NCBI GenBank assembly: GCA_963934795.1
Contig: CAWWAF010000005.1
Location: 5,596 to 69,595, forward strand
Length of the DNA stretch: 64,000 bases
Direction of reading: 5' to 3'
Origin: UBA8438 sp963934795
GTDB lineage: Bacteria > Acidobacteriota > Vicinamibacteria > Vicinamibacterales > UBA8438
Positions within the stretch are counted from its first letter, which is position 1. Each line of letters opens with the position of its first letter. A program made the position numbers and the translations under genes. The notes beneath the pieces were generated by a model. The model was not told the DNA's origin. It did no database searches and saw nothing but the letters and a program-made list of their open reading frames with translations. This document shows, piece by piece, positions 34,752 through 43,556 of the stretch.

Positions 34752-36304
34752 GACGCGCCGAGCGAGCGGAGCAGAGCGGTGGTGGCCGCCGCTGCCTCCA
34801 CGTTGCCAGTCAGGCCGCGCTCCACGATGGACAAAGGCGTCTGACCGCGACTGTTCGCCACCGCGAGGTCAGCCCCACGGTCGACGAGGCGCTGGACGAC
34901 CGCAGCGAACCCCTTGTCAACGACGTGGTGCAACGCGGTGCTCCCGTCCGCATCGACCGCATTGAGGTCGACGCCGAGGTCCGCCACCAGCGTCACGGCC
35001 GCCAACGTCGCCACCTCGTCGTACATCTGCGCCTGAAAGGCGGGCGCTTTGGCGAGCGCCCGGTCACGTCGATCCCACACGGCGTAGCGCCAACTCGCAC
35101 CCGCCGCGAGCATCAGCGGCGTCCAGCCATTCTTCAGCGGCAACCTGGCGTCGGCGTCGGCTGCCGCGAGCACCCGCATGATCTCCACCTCTGTGAACTT
35201 CGCCGCGAGTGCAAACGGCGTGGCCCCCAAGAGGTGCTCTCCAATCATCAGCACCTGGCCGTTCCGGGTCACCTTCGTGGCCAGGGTCACCTGCGCGTCA
35301 GGCCGAGCGCCATGGGCCAACAGTGCCTCGACCACCACCACGTCGCCGGTCAGCGCGGCGGCGTGGAGCGCGGTGTAGCCGGCCGACGCCGCCGCGGGGT
35401 TCGCGCCCTGCTCGAGTAGGAATAGTGCCAGCGCCCGGTGGTCGCTGTGGACCGCCACGACCAGCGCGGTGGCCCCGTCTGGCGCACGGTCATTGACATC
35501 CGCTCCGGCCTCGAGCAGCAGACGTGCCGACGCGACGTCGCCGTGCCGGGCGGCGAACAGCAGTGGGGTGAACCCGCCGACGCGGGTCTCCTCCGCGTCG
35601 GTCCCGTAGTTACGACCCAACTCGCCATATTTGAGTTCGGACTGCAAGCGCCGACTAATCACTTTTCGACGCTCTCGCGACCGGGCCGCTACATCGGCGC
35701 CATACTCGATGAGGAGACGCACAACACCGGCATGTCGCTGGGCGACCCCCCACATCAGAGCTGTTTGGTGCTCGGACTGTTCGCGCGCGTCGACATCGGC
35801 GCCGGCCACCAGTAGGGCACGCACGGCGTCGGTGCTGCCCGTCCGGGCGCACCCCATCAGGACGGTCTCACCGGTACCCATCGCGGCGTTCGGATCGGCG
35901 CCCGCCTTCAGCAACAGACCGACCATGGCTGCGCTGCCGTTCTCGCATGCGAGCGACAGCGGCGTCACGCCCAGATCGTTCGCGGCGCCGGCGTCGGCAC
36001 CGGACGCCACCAACCGCGCCGCCAGCATCTCGTCGTCGAAGTACGTCGCCCAGTGCAACGCGGTGGCCCCATCGGCCTGCGCCGCGTTGACGTCGACGTC
36101 CGGTACGAATGCCATCGCTCGCTCGGACTGCCCTGCCCTCACCGCCTCAATAAGACGCAGCTCGGGCGTCTGCGCCGACAGGTTGGCGCCTCCAACGACT
36201 GCGACCAGGGCTGCGCCCACGAGACATCGTGGGAACCGCCCCCATCGGGCTCGGTCGTCGGGCCTCAGCCGCGAGATCGAATGCTTGTCACGCCGGTAGG
36301 CCAC
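34748..36304 (-). CDS. Exported ankyrin-repeat protein, module 2
   Basis: 518 aa starting GTG at 36304. After an n-region comes a hydrophobic core (CLVGAALVAVVGGANLSAQ), then about ten ankyrin repeats such as DGATALHWATYFDDEMLAARLVASGA and HQTALMWGVAQRHAGVVRLLIEYGAD. It also has the last repeat DGSTALHHVVDKGFAAVVQRLVDRGAD. The first repeat of this protein and of the one at 29011 are clearly related (PELRLIEAVRAGQ vs PLVDAVKAGD). It overlaps the DUF1552 stop by one base and the cytochrome start by 4 bp, giving a tightly coupled operon. Confidence 0.88.
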   Translation of the reverse strand: MAYRRDKHSISRLRPDDRARWGRFPRCLVGAALVAVVGGANLSAQTPELRLIEAVRAGQSERAMAFVPDVDVNAAQADGATALHWATYFDDEMLAARLVASGADAGAANDLGVTPLSLACENGSAAMVGLLLKAGADPNAAMGTGETVLMGCARTGSTDAVRALLVAGADVDAREQSEHQTALMWGVAQRHAGVVRLLIEYGADVAARSRERRKVISRRLQSELKYGELGRNYGTDAEETRVGGFTPLLFAARHGDVASARLLLEAGADVNDRAPDGATALVVAVHSDHRALALFLLEQGANPAAASAGYTALHAAALTGDVVVVEALLAHGARPDAQVTLATKVTRNGQVLMIGEHLLGATPFALAAKFTEVEIMRVLAAADADARLPLKNGWTPLMLAAGASWRYAVWDRRDRALAKAPAFQAQMYDEVATLAAVTLVADLGVDLNAVDADGSTALHHVVDKGFAAVVQRLVDRGADLAVANSRGQTPLSIVERGLTGNVEAAAATTALLRSLGAS

Positions 36305-37662
36305 TAGATCCCCGACAGCCGCGCCGCGCTCCCCCCGGCCAGTAGGGTCGGGAGCGGCCCAGTGCTGTCCCCGATCTGCTCGACTGGTGCGCCGAGCTTG
36401 TCGAGCAGGCTGACGTGCAAGTTCGCCAGCGGGGTCCGGTCGCGTTCGTCGAACGCCACATGACGACCACCACGGAGGGCGCCGGCCCCGCCGCCGAGCA
36501 GCACGATCGGCAGGTTGTATGGCGAATGGGCATTGCTATCGCTCATGCCCGCTCCGTACATCAGCACCATGTGGTCGAGCAGCGAGCCATCGCCGTCCGG
36601 TGTCGCGCGGAGCTTCTCGACGAACGTGGCAAAAAGACCCATGTGATAGCGATTGATCTTCGTGAGCTTGGCCAGGGCGTCTGGCACGCCCCGATGGTGC
36701 GACAACGGGTGGTGCGCGTCCGGCACATCGATCTCCGGATAGGTCCGACCGCTCAACTCATGGCCACTCATGAACGTCGTCACGCGCGTCCGGTCGGTCT
36801 GGTGAGCGAGCAGTTGCAGGTCGTACATGAGAGCCGCATGGTCTGCGAACCCTGCGGGCACACCCATCGGACGGACCACGAGCGGCACCTCGCGGTCGCC
36901 CTGGGCTTCGGCCACTTCGATACGCCTCTCAACGTCGCGGACGGCATCGAGGTACGCGCCGAGCTTCCGCTGATCGCCGGTGCCCAGTGCCCCCTGCAGC
37001 CGTGCCACGTCTTCGCGAACGGAATCAAGAATGCTGCGCTGCTCACGCCGGCGCGTCTCCCGTGCGACCGGATCAGTGGTGCTGTTGTCCCCGAACAGCC
37101 GCTCGAAGACCGCGCGCGGGTTGTGCTCCATCGGTAGCGGAGTCTCCGAATCGCGCCACGAGATGGTGTAGGAAAATGCGCAGCCGAACCCGCCGCTGTC
37201 ACATGAGCCCGCGAAGTTCGCCCCCTCGAGTCCGAGTTCCAGTGACGCCAGCGGGGTGTGCTGGCCCAGGGCGCGCGCCGCGATCTGGTCCATGGACACC
37301 GCCGCCGGGTTCCAGACACCAGGATGGACATCCGTGAGGAACCGGGTCGCCGCGCGCGAGTGGGTCCCACCACGGGTCCCTGGCGGCGGCGTGCAATTGA
37401 GACCAGACACCACGAGCAGCTGGTCCTTGAACGGGGCCAGCGGCTCGAGAATCGGAGTCAGTTCAAACCCCGCTCCAGTCGCGGCCGGCGTCCAGTTCTG
37501 CATCACCATCCCGTTCGGCACATAGACGGCGCCAAACCGTACCGTCGCACTCGCGGCGGTCAGGGCTGGCGTCATACTGTCGAGGAACGGTAAGGCCACG
37601 GTCGCGCCCAACCCGCGAAGCACCATGCGCCGCGATATCGCACGTTTGGTGATTACGCTCAT
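36304..37662 (-). CDS. DUF1552 protein with Tat-type signal, module 2
   Basis: 452 aa from the ATG at 37662, preceded by GGAG. A longer frame to 37956 lies inside the DUF1592 gene and is not homologous. N-terminus ITKRAISRRMVLRGLGATVALPFLDSM is a twin-arginine signal. The body matches module 1: YVPNGMVMQNWTPAATG, THSRAATRFLTDVHPGVW, FERLFGDNSTTDPV, RDVERRIEVAEAQGD, and the end GSLLDHMVLMYGAGMSDSNAHSPYNLP. Start overlaps the DUF1592 stop (ATGA). Confidence 0.87.
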   Translation of the reverse strand: MSVITKRAISRRMVLRGLGATVALPFLDSMTPALTAASATVRFGAVYVPNGMVMQNWTPAATGAGFELTPILEPLAPFKDQLLVVSGLNCTPPPGTRGGTHSRAATRFLTDVHPGVWNPAAVSMDQIAARALGQHTPLASLELGLEGANFAGSCDSGGFGCAFSYTISWRDSETPLPMEHNPRAVFERLFGDNSTTDPVARETRRREQRSILDSVREDVARLQGALGTGDQRKLGAYLDAVRDVERRIEVAEAQGDREVPLVVRPMGVPAGFADHAALMYDLQLLAHQTDRTRVTTFMSGHELSGRTYPEIDVPDAHHPLSHHRGVPDALAKLTKINRYHMGLFATFVEKLRATPDGDGSLLDHMVLMYGAGMSDSNAHSPYNLPIVLLGGGAGALRGGRHVAFDERDRTPLANLHVSLLDKLGAPVEQIGDSTGPLPTLLAGGSAARLSGI

Positions 37663-40142
37663 GACTCCGATCTCCTCATCTGAAACGGCATGCTTTCGAC
37701 GACACCAAGGATAATCGACGACCAGCGATAGTCGTCTGCCGCCTCGGCGACAATCTTCCGGATGGCCGGCTGATCGGCCGCCGCCATGCGTCGGCCAATC
37801 GCGTAGGTCAGCAATTTTTCGGTCACGGTTCGCACAAAACTCGTTTCGTGGGCCAACACCGCACGACGCAGCGCCGCCGGCCCGTCGATCTGGGTGCCAT
37901 CGGCCAAGGCGCCGGCCGCGTCGACGGGGGCCCCATACGGATCGACGGTCCGCCACCGCCCGATGGCATCAAAATGTTCCATGGCGAAACCGGGCGGGTC
38001 CATCATTCGATGACACGTCGCGCATGCCGGATTCGCACGATGCATCTCTAGGCGCTCGCGGACCGACTTGGGCTCGACGTCTCCATGATTGTCTTCGAGC
38101 GCGGGCACATCATCCGGTGGAGCGGACGGCGGCATGCCGAGCAGGTTATCCAGCACCCACTTGCCTCGGAGGACTGGCGACGTACGGGTCGGGTAGGCGG
38201 TCAGGGTCAGCAGGCTCGCCTGCCCGAGAAGGCCACCTCGGTCGTCGTCCACCGCGACGCGCCGAAACCGCTCGCCGTATACCCCGGTGATGCCGTAGTG
38301 ACGTGCAAGTCGCTCGTTGACGAACGTGTGGTTCGCGCTCAGCAACTGGGGCAGTCCGTAGTCCTGCTCGATGGCGTCTTCAAGAAACAACCGGGTCTCT
38401 TGCTCCATGTCCGAGCGGAGGTTCTCGTCAAAATCGTAGAACACATCTGTGTCAGGAATCACCCCGCGAATGCGGCCGAGCTGCAACCACTGGGTGGCGA
38501 AGGTGTCCACCAACGCGCGCGCCTTCGGGTGAGACAGCATTCTGCGCACCTGCCGTTCGCGCTCCGCGGGGTCACTCAGCCGACCGGCCTCCGCTGCCGC
38601 GAGCAACGGCTCGTCGGGGATATCGCTCCACAAGAAGAGCGACAAACGCGACGCTAGTTCCAGATCGCTGAGTCCGTACGCCGCACCAGTCTCCACGTCG
38701 ACAGGATCTCGTTCAATGCGAAACAGAAACTCCGGAGCTACCAATAGCCGCTCGATCGCCTTCTGAATTCCGGTGTCGAACCCATTGGCGTCCCGCCCGG
38801 CCTCATAGAACGGTCGCAGCGTTGCCACATCCGCATCGGTGGCCGGTCGCCGATACGCGCGCCGAGCCAACTCGGACAAAATCTGGGTGGCGCACGCCGT
38901 TTCGGCCGCCGACGCGACGCTGCCAGTGTCCGTTGCGCCATCGGCCGAGCTACTGGGAGAGCACGTAAAGATCTGCCTTCGACTGGCGGTCTCTCCTGCG
39001 CCGCTCGCGGCATACGGACCGGCTACCTCGATTCGCTCGACCGCGGCGTTCCCGTCGTAGAAACCCAGCCCGCTGAGGGAAAAGCCGGACAGGCGCCGCT
39101 CGAGCACGCCGGTGGGCTCGGTGCGTGCCCCCACGAAGGACACGCCCAAACGATGCATGCCGGCCTCGGCGGGGAACCGGACCACGAGTCCAGCGTCCGC
39201 GTCGATAGACACAAACTGCTCCCAGTCCGGGTCTCCCCGAATGGTTCCAAAGAAGCTATAGGCCGAGGGATACCCCACCCGATCCGCCCCCCCTACCGTG
39301 AACCGTTTCACCAACGCCCCATCCAGGCGCACCTCGACCTGCTGCTCGGTCCCCATGCCGACGATGTAGTCGTAGATCATCCGGCGCAGGCGGACCTTCA
39401 CCTCGTACTCGCCGTCCAACGGAAAGTAGTGCCGAACCGCCAACCCACCGCGTGACCCGAACGGCAGGTCATCGCTCATCCGTTCGTCTTGGTAGAGCAG
39501 ACGCGGGGTGTCGTAGGTCGTCGCGGCAAACCCCGGTCCGACGCTCAGGTCACCCACGGCCAATCGGCTGATCCGATTCGCTGCCGACAGGTAGCGGTCG
39601 AAGAGGGCGGGTGATACCGACAAGACGTCGCCGTTGGTGGCAAAGCCGTCCTGGTCGACATCGTCTGGCGGAAACAGCAACCAACGTTCGTCAGCATCGA
39701 CCGCGAGCAGGCTGCTGACGGCGTGTCGGTACTCTGTGGCGGTGAGGCGACGAACGGGTGGACGACCTGGATCGGGATGGCTCGCCGCCGCCTCGTCGAG
39801 CGCCGTTTCCAACTGCGTCACGAACCGTCGGTGTTCATCAGGATCGGGCTGCGGGCTGCCAACCGGCGGCATCATGCCGAGGCGCAGTTTACGCACCGCC
39901 TGTTCCCAGAGCTCGGTATCGGCCGATACGTCGGCGGCGTCCACGTGCTCGAACGAGACGGGCGCCGCCCCTTGCGCCACACGCTGGTCACTGTGGCAAC
40001 TCACGCAGTACTGGTTCACCAGCGCCTGGCGTGCCTCCGCCTCTGCGACCGTGGGAGCCGGTTGAGCCCAGACGGCACTCTGCATCAACAGTGCGGCGGT
40101 TGCCGTCACTGCTCCCGCACGCCGCGCCAACCGTCTGGACAT
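37659..40142 (-). CDS. Secreted DUF1592-family haem protein, module 2
   Basis: 827 aa from the ATG at 40142 with GGGGAG just upstream; a GTG at 40175 is also in frame. Signal peptide ends SAVWAQ. Haem motifs are CVSCH (C46, C49, H50) and CATCH in the DUF1588 part (CATCHRMMDPPGFAMEHFDAIG). DUF1587 (RLTATEYRHAVSSLLAVDA), DUF1592 (APEFLFRIERDP, ELASRLSLFLWSDIPDE), DUF1588 (RGGLLGQASLLTLTAYPTRTSPVLRGKW) and DUF1585 (VTEKLLTYAIGRRMA) follow the same order as module 1. The two copies are clearly diverged, so the duplication is old or they were acquired separately. It heads the - strand operon. Confidence 0.88.
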   Translation of the reverse strand: MSRRLARRAGAVTATAALLMQSAVWAQPAPTVAEAEARQALVNQYCVSCHSDQRVAQGAAPVSFEHVDAADVSADTELWEQAVRKLRLGMMPPVGSPQPDPDEHRRFVTQLETALDEAAASHPDPGRPPVRRLTATEYRHAVSSLLAVDADERWLLFPPDDVDQDGFATNGDVLSVSPALFDRYLSAANRISRLAVGDLSVGPGFAATTYDTPRLLYQDERMSDDLPFGSRGGLAVRHYFPLDGEYEVKVRLRRMIYDYIVGMGTEQQVEVRLDGALVKRFTVGGADRVGYPSAYSFFGTIRGDPDWEQFVSIDADAGLVVRFPAEAGMHRLGVSFVGARTEPTGVLERRLSGFSLSGLGFYDGNAAVERIEVAGPYAASGAGETASRRQIFTCSPSSSADGATDTGSVASAAETACATQILSELARRAYRRPATDADVATLRPFYEAGRDANGFDTGIQKAIERLLVAPEFLFRIERDPVDVETGAAYGLSDLELASRLSLFLWSDIPDEPLLAAAEAGRLSDPAERERQVRRMLSHPKARALVDTFATQWLQLGRIRGVIPDTDVFYDFDENLRSDMEQETRLFLEDAIEQDYGLPQLLSANHTFVNERLARHYGITGVYGERFRRVAVDDDRGGLLGQASLLTLTAYPTRTSPVLRGKWVLDNLLGMPPSAPPDDVPALEDNHGDVEPKSVRERLEMHRANPACATCHRMMDPPGFAMEHFDAIGRWRTVDPYGAPVDAAGALADGTQIDGPAALRRAVLAHETSFVRTVTEKLLTYAIGRRMAAADQPAIRKIVAEAADDYRWSSIILGVVESMPFQMRRSES

Positions 40143-40440
40143 AACTCCCCGTAGCCAACCCGTCGGCCGGCACACTCAAATATCGCGATGGAACCACTGT
40201 AGTGGCGGGCGACGGGTAAATCAACACCGTTCGACTCGGCGGAATCGTCCACTGGCGGCGTCCTTGGCTCACCCCTGCGACCGCGACACGGCGCGGTCAC
40301 CGTCTTACATGGTCTCGTGGTCAATCCGAGCGGCACCATCGATATCGGCGAAACCCTGGAAACGACCGCGTCCAGCGAACACCCCCTTGTGCCGACGGGA
40401 ATGCTATCCTGACGACGGTTCTCCCCACTGAGGTATCTGT

Positions 40441-41427
40441 GTGACCACGCAACCCGCTCGACACGCCGTGCGACTGGCGCTCGTCATCGTCACGTTGACC
40501 CTGACCACGCCCGCGAGTGTGCTCGCACAATCGTCGCAGGGACTACGTACGCCCTGGGGTGACCCTGACCTGCAAGGTCTGTGGACGAACGCCACCCTGA
40601 CACCGGTGGAGCGGCCAGATGCGATGGCCGACAAGACCGTGCTGACGGCCGAGGAAGCGGCGGAGCTCGAGGTCAGGTCGGCCGAGGACCGCGCCGCATC
40701 GGACACCTTTATTCCTGGCAACGTCGGGGCCTACAACCAGTTTTGGATGGACGGCGGCACGAACGTGACGGGCGACCGACGAACGGCGCTGATCGTCGAT
40801 CCGCCCGATGGCAAAATTCCCTGGACCCCCGCAGGACGCCAGCGACTGGCCTCGGATTCGGCCAGATACGGCGTGGGACCGTTCAACACCTACGAAGACG
40901 CGGACACAGGAGAGCGCTGTCTTACGGACGGTCTCCCTTTTGTTCCGCTCCAGGGATACAACATGAACTACCACATCCTGCAGTCGCCAGGGTGGGTGGC
41001 CATTCTCACCGAGATGTTCCACGACGTGCGTTTGATTCCGGTCGATGGCCGGGACCACGTGCCGCCGCATGTCGGCCAGACGCTGGGAGACTCCCGCGGG
41101 CGATGGGAGGGCGAGACGCTGGTCGTAGAGACCACCAGCTTCTCCGACAAGAGCGACTTTCTGTGGCGAGCGACCTGGCGCGCAGCGCGGCCCAGCCTGC
41201 ATCTGGTCGAACGGTTCACCCGGCTGGACGACGAGACCATCGACTACCAGTTCACCATGTCGGACCCGGACATGTTCACCCAACCGTGGACAGCATCGGT
41301 GCCGATGACGACCAACCAAGCGTCCCGCGGCGTCACCGCGGGACCGATGTATGAGTACGCGTGCCACGAAGGCAACTACGGCCTCCGCAACATTCTCCGT
41401 GGCGCACGCACCGAAGAACTTGACTGA
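40441..41427 (+). CDS. Secreted protein of the unnamed ACHEGNY family (copy B)
   Basis: 328 aa, GTG start with GAGG 7-8 nt upstream. Signal peptide ends TPASVLAQ. Mature start TPWGDPDLQGLWTNATLTPVERP, then LTAEEAAELE, LIVDPPDGKIPWTP, RWEGETLVVETTSFSD, RFTRLDDETIDYQFT and the terminal EYACHEGNYGLRNILRGARTEE. Unknown function. It overlaps the PQQ dehydrogenase at 41427 by one base (TGATG), the tightest of the links between this family and PQQ enzymes. The 298-bp region upstream (40143-40440), shared with the divergent DUF1592 gene, holds a possible -10 TATCCT at 40405 but no other feature I can support. Confidence 0.72.
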   Translation: MTTQPARHAVRLALVIVTLTLTTPASVLAQSSQGLRTPWGDPDLQGLWTNATLTPVERPDAMADKTVLTAEEAAELEVRSAEDRAASDTFIPGNVGAYNQFWMDGGTNVTGDRRTALIVDPPDGKIPWTPAGRQRLASDSARYGVGPFNTYEDADTGERCLTDGLPFVPLQGYNMNYHILQSPGWVAILTEMFHDVRLIPVDGRDHVPPHVGQTLGDSRGRWEGETLVVETTSFSDKSDFLWRATWRAARPSLHLVERFTRLDDETIDYQFTMSDPDMFTQPWTASVPMTTNQASRGVTAGPMYEYACHEGNYGLRNILRGARTEELD

Positions 41428-43538
41428 TGACCAATCGCACCCTGCTCTCATTCATCTGTGCGCTCTCCGTGTTGGCCTGCGCGGCCCCCGCGTCGCAGGC
41501 CCAGCCCTGGCAGACCTACGACACCTCGAATGGCGAGTGGCGCAGCTACGCCGGTGACATCGGTGGCACGAAGTATTCGCCGCTGGCTCAAATAGACGCC
41601 GGTAACTTCGCCGATCTCGAGCTGGCCTGGGAATGGACCTCGGTCGACAATTTCGTCAGCAAGACGATGCCAGACGGCAGCGAATGGTGGGCCCCGCTGG
41701 ACACCATCGTCGACCATCTCGTGGAAGAAACCCCCGACCTCTACCGGATTGGGCATCCGCCGAACCCCAGCGGCTTCCAGGCGACGCCACTGATGGTCGG
41801 TGGCGTCCTGTATTTCAATACCCCGCTGTCCCAGGGGGTAGCAGTCGACGCGGTAACCGGCGAGACGCTGTGGGTCTTCAACCCGAAGAGCTACGAGGCG
41901 GGCACAACCACGATGACCGGCACGTGGCGTCAGCGCGGTGTTGCCTACTGGACGGATGGCGACGCGGACGAACGAATCTACTGGGGCACTGGCGACGGCT
42001 ACCTTGTGTGCGCGAACGCGAAGAACGGCCAACCGTGCGCCAACTTCGGACCCGACGGCAGCGGGATGGTTGACGCCATGACCGGCGTCCCCCGAGCCAA
42101 CCGAGGCGAGCGTGACTATCTGAATGCGTTGACCTACGGCATTCACTCCCCGCCGATCGTGGTCCGTGACCGGATCATCCACGGTTCGCACGTGGCGGAC
42201 CGACGCATTACCAAGGAGGCCATTCCTGGATGGGTTCGCGCCTGGGACGCCCGCACGGGCGAGCATGCGTGGGATTTCCACACCATTCCGAACAGTGGTG
42301 ATGAATTTGGCGCTGACACGTGGGCCAACGAATCGTGGCGCTATTCAGGGAATGCGAATGTCTGGTCGATGCTGGCCGGCGACAACGAACTGGGCTATGT
42401 CTACCTGCCCACCGGAACCACCACCAACGACTACTACGGTGCCGACCGACTCGGGGACAATCTCTACTCGGAGACGTTGATTGCCGTCGACATCGAGACC
42501 GGTCAACGGGCCTGGCACTTCCAGGCGGTGCATCACGGATTGTGGGACTACGACTTCCCCACCCACCCGAATCTCCTCGACGTCACCGTGGATGGGCGCG
42601 ACATTCAGGCGATCACCCAGGTCAGCAAGCAGGGGTTTGTCTATACGTTCGACCGGGTGACTGGCGAACCAGTCTGGCCCATCGAAGAGCGACCGGTGCC
42701 ACAAGAGACCAACATGCCGGGCGAGGTACCGGCGGCCACCCAGCCCTTCCCCACCCGACCGGCGCCGTTCGACTACCAGGGCATCACGATTGATGACCTC
42801 GTCGACTTCACGCCAGAGATACGCCAGATGGCGATCGACGCGGTCGAGGGCTTCACGCTTGGCCCACTGTTCCAGCCGCCGAATCGTCCCGTCGCAGGCG
42901 AGACCCTCGGCACCATCATGCGCCCCCCCCCGGGTGGCAGCGCTGGATGGGCGGGCGGCGCGGTCGACCCGGAGACGGGCATGCTCTACATCCCGTCACG
43001 CAATCAAGTCTCCGTCGTCGGGCTATATGCGGCGCAGAGCACAGCCGGCGCCACCGTCGAATTTACCCACGGCGCGCCGGAGGCGGAGCGCATGCAGCAA
43101 CTGCGGGACGGTGTCCGGACGGGGCCGCAGATGCCCCAGGGCCTGCCGCTCCTCAAACCGCCCTACTCCCGCATGTCAGCCATCGACATGAACACTGGCG
43201 ACTACGAATGGGTGGTGCCGACCGGCAGTGGGGATCGCGTTCGCAACCACCCGCGCCTCCGGGATCTCAACCTACCCCCACTCGGCGGAGACAACGCGAC
43301 CAACGGACCGCTGCTGACGAAGACGCTGCTCATCTATTGCCTGACGGCCGGCAGCTCATCCGGTGGACCGCGCCTGGTGGCCTATGACAAGGCATCGGGT
43401 GACGAGCTGGCCTCCCTCGATCTCCCGTCGGGCGCAATCGGCACCCCCATGACCTATATGGTGGACGGCCGCCAGTACATCGCCCTTACGGTTGGTGGAG
43501 GCCCCCGCCTGGTCGCATTCGCCCTCCCCGAAGCGTAG
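41427..43538 (+). CDS. Periplasmic PQQ-dependent dehydrogenase (glucose-dehydrogenase-like)
   Basis: 703 aa with a signal peptide (LACAAPASQAQ). Propeller start WRSYAGDIGGTKYSPLAQID. Catalytic region HHGLWDYDFPTHPNLLDV and PQQ-contact region VSKQGFVYTFDRVTGEPVWP agree with the copy at 17537, with which it shares order and many blocks (FNPKSYEAGTTTMTGTW, PLLKPPYSRMSAIDMNTG). No haem motif. It is translationally coupled to ACHEGNY copy B and followed after 18 bp by the DUF3179 gene. Substrate unknown. Confidence 0.88.
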   Translation: MTNRTLLSFICALSVLACAAPASQAQPWQTYDTSNGEWRSYAGDIGGTKYSPLAQIDAGNFADLELAWEWTSVDNFVSKTMPDGSEWWAPLDTIVDHLVEETPDLYRIGHPPNPSGFQATPLMVGGVLYFNTPLSQGVAVDAVTGETLWVFNPKSYEAGTTTMTGTWRQRGVAYWTDGDADERIYWGTGDGYLVCANAKNGQPCANFGPDGSGMVDAMTGVPRANRGERDYLNALTYGIHSPPIVVRDRIIHGSHVADRRITKEAIPGWVRAWDARTGEHAWDFHTIPNSGDEFGADTWANESWRYSGNANVWSMLAGDNELGYVYLPTGTTTNDYYGADRLGDNLYSETLIAVDIETGQRAWHFQAVHHGLWDYDFPTHPNLLDVTVDGRDIQAITQVSKQGFVYTFDRVTGEPVWPIEERPVPQETNMPGEVPAATQPFPTRPAPFDYQGITIDDLVDFTPEIRQMAIDAVEGFTLGPLFQPPNRPVAGETLGTIMRPPPGGSAGWAGGAVDPETGMLYIPSRNQVSVVGLYAAQSTAGATVEFTHGAPEAERMQQLRDGVRTGPQMPQGLPLLKPPYSRMSAIDMNTGDYEWVVPTGSGDRVRNHPRLRDLNLPPLGGDNATNGPLLTKTLLIYCLTAGSSSGGPRLVAYDKASGDELASLDLPSGAIGTPMTYMVDGRQYIALTVGGGPRLVAFALPEA

Positions 43539-43556
43539 CGGACCGCCCGCCCCGGC

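Noticed and set aside
40382..40410. TTGTGC/TATCCT as a full -35/-10 promoter before copy B
   Set aside because: The spacing is only 12 bp, too short; only the -10-like element is kept as a possibility.
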